From Symbiodinium kawagutii (taxonomy: Eukaryota > Sar > Dinophyceae > Suessiales > Symbiodiniaceae): 64,000 nucleotides of DNA. The stretch spans positions 312,074-376,073 of the forward strand of contig VSDK01022166.1 of assembly GCA_009767595.1 (NCBI GenBank), written 5' to 3'. Positions 52,701 to 60,529 of this stretch are shown here, one piece after another; the stretch's first letter is position 1, and every line of letters begins with the position of its first letter. A model generated the notes under the pieces. That model had not been told where the DNA came from and ran no database searches. It saw only the letters and a list, made by a program, of their open reading frames with translations. A program made the position numbers and the translations under genes.

Positions 52701-55700
52701 CGAAGGGTACCGAGGCTTTAGAGCGAGCATCCGCTGATCTGGAGCCCAGGGTTCAAGTAGGGATAGAGCTCAATCGCGAGCCCAAGTTTTGCCAGGGGCA
52801 CCCGAAAACCTTCACACTCGCCCGCTGCAAAATCTCTCCTCTCGCCTGTCTGGCCCCTCGTCTTGTCAGGGTGTCCCACGTGACCACTGGGGGGTACCGT
52901 TGACGTTCCGTGGCGGCGGTCAGTTCCGATTTGCATCCACCTCTGAGGTGTTCATAACCGGGGCACTGACACGAAGCGCATCAACGAGTTGGTGATGAAG
53001 GGCATCAATCTGCCAGCGCCACCAGCTCAGCATCATAGGTGTCAGTGGTTGGAACGAAAGTTGCGGTGCCATCAGATTTCCTCTTTTGTACATGGGGCAC
53101 AAAATGTAGAAACCCAAAAAACTGTCCGTTGGTCCGTGTCATGTCCACCTTTTGGGCACAATATTGATTCAACATGTGACAAAGGCAGCCTAACAAATCA
53201 CCATCAATCGACTTGCTTTCCAATACCCTGGCGCCCTTGCACTACATAGGGTAGCCGCCGATCTAGATACTCTGTAGGCCTCTTTATGATCGTTGACCAC
53301 ATGGGGGCTTCTCCAAATTGGAAACCCCAAATGGATAATCTATTACTGGATGATTTGGGGGTACCCCTGTTTCGAGAAATCCCCAATATGGTGAAATGAT
53401 GTTTGATGATCGTGATGGTTGCAGGTCGGTTGACACGTTCCAAATGCTACCACTGGGAGGTGGAGCACCTATGTGCGTCAAGAAAGCCGTGCCGCCGAGG
53501 CAATGGATCCATTGCGACTTGCGCACCTTTCCGCTGTCGATCTTCAAGGGTGGCAGACCTCAGACCTGGGAAGGTGACCTCCACCGTGGGAAGATCGATC
53601 CCCAGCTGGTTCAGATTAGGCGCTTCGTAATCTGCAGGATTCCCAAGCAATGGATCCAAGTTTGCGTAAGAGTCTCCCATCATTCCAATACTTCCCATCA
53701 TTCCCATCATCCAAATATGTTGGTTGCTTTCTACACATTTGGATGATTATTTGCTCAAGAGGATTCCTTTCCTCATATTGGTTGGTTGGTTTTGGATCAC
53801 AAGCAATGATGGGAATGCAATGCGCATTGAGCCGACAAGGGCAGAACTGTTCGCGATCCGCATCCGATAAAGCTGACCACTGCTGATGAACGGGTGGTCT
53901 ACGGGTGGATGTGGGCACCAGGAATCTGCCAGGGTTAGTTCCTGGTGGAAATTGTGATTTCCTGTCATTTCCAGTGAAGCTGCGTGAGCTCCTCTCTTTC
54001 AAGAAAGACTAAGGTTCAAGAAATAACCCTTCATGTCAAAGCATGGCTGCCGAGAAGACCCTTGGCTGAGGTTTGATCAGTGTGGTCATGGCCGATCCAC
54101 CATGGGACATTCACATGGAGTTGTGTGGAGACCCGGTGTGATGCCACCGTGAGTCGGTGTGCGGCACAATAAGGCACTGGGGAGTTGATGAACTCATCGG
54201 TGCAGATGAGTTGTTCTCAGTGGCTGCATGTTTTTGGTCGTTGGTCGTCATCAACGGTGTCAGAGGCCATGATTTGACACAGTTTCAACGCTTCTACTGC
54301 GGGATGTGTTGGGTATGCAAGCTAAGTTACCCCACCACAGAGGTTGGTTTCAAAATAAACAGCCCGCAACGGCTGACCAAAAATCCCATATGGAAACCAG
54401 ACCTCGACCGCATAGCAGCCAGTTGTGTATGTTTGCATGAATAGTTTTGTCATTTACCTAACCAGGCCGGTGATGAATCACACTGGGCATTTGATTCACA
54501 GTTTTGATAAAGAAGCTATCCGGAGGGACCCCCGTGCGTATTTCTGCGGGCGTTTGTCGTTGTTTCCCATCAAGCCTGTAAGTTCCAGAAATTGCCAGGG
54601 TAAATGAGCTGTTCTTGAGTATAGAATTTATGAGTGTGAACAACAATCATTCACAACAGTCATCTACAACATTTTACAACAATGATTTACAACAATGATT
54701 CACAACAATCATTCATCAACATCACTTGTTTATGAAGAACCACCAATGCTCATCCTGCCCAGAAGCGCTTGTTGGTGCCCTTGAGATCTCTGGGCGCCAG
54801 GCCCTATGGTACCCTGACTGACGAAGAAGTGAAGAACCTGAACGTGGGAGACATCCACGAGCACGGGTGAGACTGCCCAGTCGGGGGGCGGCTGTGTGAT
54901 TACCAGCTGATCAATCACAACCGTCATCATGGCAAACAAAGGATGACAACAGCTTTTACCATAATGGCGTTTATCACATGAACCACAATCATTTCAATGA
55001 ACAATTAACCAGAATTGGTCCATTAATGTTAATATTAATGATAACCCAATAAACCGCAATGAACCATAATCAACAATCCCGAACTAGTGGCGTGTATTTT
55101 GGGGGTGACGTATTTCGTCTTCAGGTCTGGTAAATTGCAAAGTCACACGAGGGCAGTTTCCTTCCGAAAGAAAAGTTTTGGTTGATTTTGAGGGAGATCA
55201 ATAAGTTGATACATATTCTGGCGCAGATTGGCTAGTAGATCACCAACAAACCTTGATCAACCACTGGTTTTCACTCTGTTTTCACAAACTACCTGAGAAT
55301 GCTTTTACAAACGCAAGATTTTGACTTTTCAATTTCGGTTGCGTTTGTCCTCCTTATCCTGAGGACACACCATCAAGCGAGGGTTTTATACACATCTCTG
55401 TCTCGCTCTTTCTGCGTCATTCTGAATATCGAGACCCGAAAAGTGTTGTTGATTCTGGTTAGTAGGGTGTTGTCACCATTGTTAACAATGATTCACCATT
55501 GTTCACCGCCGTTAGCCAATATCAACCACTATGAAGCGCAATCCTGACGCGTTCCGGGACAAGCTTCTGAGGATGATCTTCTTGTGGGTGACTGGACGCG
55601 TGGGGCACCAGAGTGTGATCTCCGAAAGCCCGGGTTGGTGTGGACACGTTGGTTGCTTGGTTGGTTGGTTGGTTGGTTGGTTGGTTGGTTGGCGTTGCTG

Positions 55701-58700
55701 TAATTAGAAGCTACCTGGTGAAATACTGCGCCATGGCTGAGGTAGTCCATAGGTGGCAATGCTTGACATGGAGCCCTCTTGGAGTTGCTGAAATCCAACC
55801 ACCATTTCTGGTTACTTCCCAACATTTGGCTATGGGTCAATATTAACCAACCAATAATAGGGGTTAACAACCAACAAACTATAGGGAAAACAATAGTTAA
55901 TGATAGGGGAACCAGGGGTACGGGGTTTTGAACCACTGCCATGTCTCATCCGAAGCCACTATTTGATTTTTTTTGAATCTAGCCAATGCGTTGCATGATT
56001 TATTGAACAACTGTCCTGGGTGATAAGTTCCTCAGAAATTGTGGCCATCTATTTGGCAATCTATTATCTATCTATGTCTTGGGAACCCTGGGAAAATCAA
56101 CACATCAACAGGCTGTGACACATCATGGACTCGAAACGTCTTTGTCCATGCCTAGAGGTGCCTGAAAACCGAAACATGCCCGGGATGTCGTAAGCCAGTC
56201 AGCGTTCAATGGTCATTGCGTATGGTTGACACATGTCGACCATTGACACCTTGAACTACCATTGGTTGATTGGTTGTCAAACATTATCAGCCATTATCAA
56301 CCAGTATCAGCCAATATCAACCAGCATCAACCAGTATCAACCATAACCAAGCATGTTCAACCAGTGTTACCGGTTGACCATTACTGATCACCACCATTGA
56401 CCAGGATATCCAGGATTGGCTATCAACCAGCTTTGAACCTTACCAGTGGTAGGCCAACTGTCCATCCATGATTGAGCCATTCTTTGTGACGTTAGGAAGC
56501 CAGCGATACACCGATGATCCGCCGATGTTGACCATCATCAACCACCACACAACCAGGTATAGTTGATAGTTATCAACCAGGTTGATTATTAACCACATTA
56601 ACCACGTTGATTGTCAACTATCAATATTTTTTTTAAAACAAGGTATTGTCAATTAAAGTTGATAATACCAGGTTATCACTCATTTTGTTAATCTTTTTGG
56701 GCTTGCTATTTGAAGCACTATCATCAACTCCACTTGTCATCAACCATGATGAATCATGATTGACTATTGGATTGTCACCTATTCAGCCCCAACATGATCA
56801 TTATTAAGCACCATTATACGGGATTGATCATGTTAACCATCAGCTTCAGCCTTATGAAGCCACTTATCAAGCCTCATCAAGCAACCTTGGTATCTGATTA
56901 GGCCGTCATTCACCATTGCTTCATTAAGCCACGTCATGAACCATCAATAAGTTGAGCATCAGCATTCGACCATTATCCATCATGAACCTTGATGATTAAG
57001 CCACATCATCCATCATCAACCATCAACCATCATAATCATCAACCATCATCAACCATCATCAACCAGCTCTAACCCTCCTTCACCATCTTTCTACCCATCC
57101 AGCTCACCATCCTCCACCATCCACCAGCTATGCCCCCTTGGTACCCCACCAGCTCCATCAGCTCCACCAGGCCATGGAGCTGGCGCGGGAGTGCTTCAAG
57201 CTCTGGGGATACAAGAGGCGCCCATGCTGGGGACGCGCTGGCGGCGTTGATGGGATGAGCCGGGGATGGTGGGCTGCAGGGGATACGGTGACTCCAAGGA
57301 AGGTGCTGTTGGGAGGGGATCATATGCAGAGTTGATGGGTGACAAGTGCTTGATCAGGAGAGGGGTGCTCTTTTCAAGCCGAACCGCGGCAAGGGATTTC
57401 AGCCTTTGAACTTTCTTCTCACCCAAGACAGGGGTTTGTCTCAACACTTGGCAACATTTGGCCATACTGGAATTGACATCAGTCAACGTAGTGAACAAGT
57501 GTGTTTGGATTCTGTTGCACATGCACCGACTCTATTGATGTAGGATTCCTCTATTTGTGCAGTGTATTCAAAAACCGAGCTGCAGTAGGATGTCGTTCAT
57601 CAGTTGCTGTAATGGTAGATCCATGTTACTACATTTACTACCTCCTCCATTTTATCATCAATAGTTTGTGATTCATCATCATGAAATCAACCATCATTGT
57701 CCCTATGACATTGATCTCACTGGCAATGCTGAACATCGTCCATGATGAACAATTTTCATCCCATATAGTAACAAATTTATCAACCATGATATATCATACA
57801 GCACTATTAGCCTTCATCATTGATATCATCCTTTGTTAACCATTATTGACCCTATGGATATCATTCGTGGTGAACATCGTCCATTGAACCATGATTAACC
57901 CTTGTAGTATCTATAGTTAAGCAAGGTTTAACCATGATTGACCAAGGGATTCAATGCCATAAACCCTTATAGTGAACTACCATTCCTTCGCCGCGGCGCC
58001 TTGGGCCTCGGTTCTGCGAGTTGGATCATTTCTATCAAGCCCTACATGCGAATCTATGAACGAGTAATGTAATACAGCATCTAAACTAGTAATACTAGTT
58101 ACTGGTTACACTATTGTAAGTTATTGTTGGTTATACTAGTTTGTAGATGTAATAGTTACTAGTACAACTATTGTAATGTAATATAGCATAGATGGTTGCA
58201 TAAATGTAACAGATGCATAACAACCACATGCAACCATTTGTAGTAACAAAGCATTTATAGCAATAAACCAACCTTTTTTTGGGGTTCAGATTTTGAGAAA
58301 CCACCAATACATATACTATCTATATGCTGTATACATTGAAAGAAAACGACGGTCAGCAGTTTTGGTCCTTGATGATATTCTTCCCGGAGATCACCAGCAG
58401 ACTGGTGTCCACAGCTGCCGCGAGGATCGAAGAGATCGTCTGGGTGAAGACCAATCAGCTGCAGCGCATCATCCGCACGGGACGCACTGGACACTGGATC
58501 CTTGGCTGCCAGGTGATCAGCCGCCCTCAACGTCAGCCGTGGCAGACAGATACCTACAGCATGCACACGATGTGGACATGCAAATGGATGCATCCAAGAG
58601 GAATGTACTGCAAGATATAGAGTACATATATCGATGAATATATATATATGTATGTATACATCTATATCTATATATGTATATGGATACATTTGCTACATAA

Positions 58701-60477
58701 TGTGTATATTTTTCATACACACATGAGTATGAATAAATGTATATATATATATTCCGATGCACATATACCAATACACACACACATATTTATACATGTATAT
58801 ACATATTTATGCACAAATGTACATGACTAGATTTAAGCATATGGAGGTATAGAGATACTAATATTTGTATATGCAAATATTGTGTATATGAGCACGTGTG
58901 TGTGTGTGTGTGTGTGTGTATGTTAATGTTTGTGTAATGAGATACAAGTAGTGGGTAGATGAACATCGACCGATGTGTTTTGGCACATGTATACACATAC
59001 ACCATTCCTGACAAAGGTTCGCAAGACCAGCAACTTCAGCATGCAAAGAAAAGGCAAGGGATGATTCAAATCATTTGAATTTTCCTGTATTCCGACCTGG
59101 ACATCCAGCGGCGAGGGGGTAAACATTGGTACATCTATGACTGGACAAACATCCGCGCTCTGACTGAGGATCAATCACGCGAAGGAGCACTGCCACACGC
59201 TCAGACTTTCAAAGGATGGATGGGTTGTTCAGCAAGTCTGTCCTAAGCAGAACGAAGCCCTGCCAGAAATGTTTGCTGGGGTTTCGCATGGTTTCATCGA
59301 AATTATGACGGCAATCCCATCGCACTGAAATGACATCACTACACATTTCTAGCTTGACATCAAGCTGGATTCTAGATTGTGTGCTTATGCATTCATATTT
59401 TCACATACGTGTACATGCGTATATGCATGCATGTGTTTCTTGGACATCCCCAGTATATCTTCCTATTTACATAGTTCGGCTGAACGATTTAAGGACCGCC
59501 AACGGTGGCTCCAACATTGGTTTGTCCGTCAACCCCCCCAAAATGGATGGTTTTCTGAAAGTCTATGAAACGTGAAGGGGCTTAGAGGGTTGAGGGTAAA
59601 GATTTTCTGAATGGCCCCGCATCTTCTAATTCCGAAGTATGTGAGTTATGAAATACGTTGAATCCCTTTCATGCCTAATCCCCAACTAATCAAGGTTGAT
59701 CACCTACTAATCATCCAATCATCATCAATCCCTTGTTGACAGCCTAAACCCACACTGCAGATTGTTTTTTGACTGAGACACCGAGGCGTGCTGCCACGTC
59801 CCTGTTTTATCATGCACTGGTTATTTTCGTTAAATTTCAACGGAGGATTTTCATGGCAACAATTGAGATAGGTATGTGGATCACTGGAGTAGCAGAAATT
59901 GTAGCTGACTAGAAAAGGAGCAAAGTAGTGCCTTTGCTGACGAAAGTTGTATTATGGTGCCATCATTTTGGCTGTGCTTCATCAACACAGGCATATATTT
60001 TACACAAGCAGTCAGGCACAGCTCTATCACCAGATGGTCATCACAGACAAAGTGCTGGTATCACATAATTGGGTCAGAAACATAGCTTCTGCCTCAACCA
60101 GTCCCGTTGTGTGTTTTTTTATTTCAATGAAACAGTGCAATAGTTTATTTGCCAGTAGAGTGTGGTTGGTTGACTGGCTGATTGTCATGATAAGATTGGC
60201 AACATTGTGTTGATAGGGTAACTTTTGATTGGGAGATTATCACGACCAAGTATCATCATTGATAGAGCACAACCACCACTCTGAGACCACATGCAAGGTC
60301 AAAGTATCATCATTGAGCAATCATAAAGACAGCCATCAGAATATAAGTATCATTTTCCATGATGAACAAACATCAACCAACATTCACCAGGATTGATCAT
60401 CATCAAACCATATGAATCATGAATCATCATCAATCACCATTACTTATCATCAACTGCCATCATCAATCAGTATCAAT

Positions 60478-60529
<52 letters not shown>

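Noticed and set aside
53447..53710. Minus-strand frame with LGIDLPTVEV, reminiscent of an ABC-G transporter N-terminus
   Set aside because: It is antisense to METTL3-like exon 53460-53549, which has correct phase and borders; the resemblance is a few residues only.
59940..59980. CCATCATTTTGGCTGTG, similar to a dinoflagellate spliced leader
   Set aside because: Diverges at the conserved CTCAAG end and lacks a GT donor; no SL RNA gene structure.
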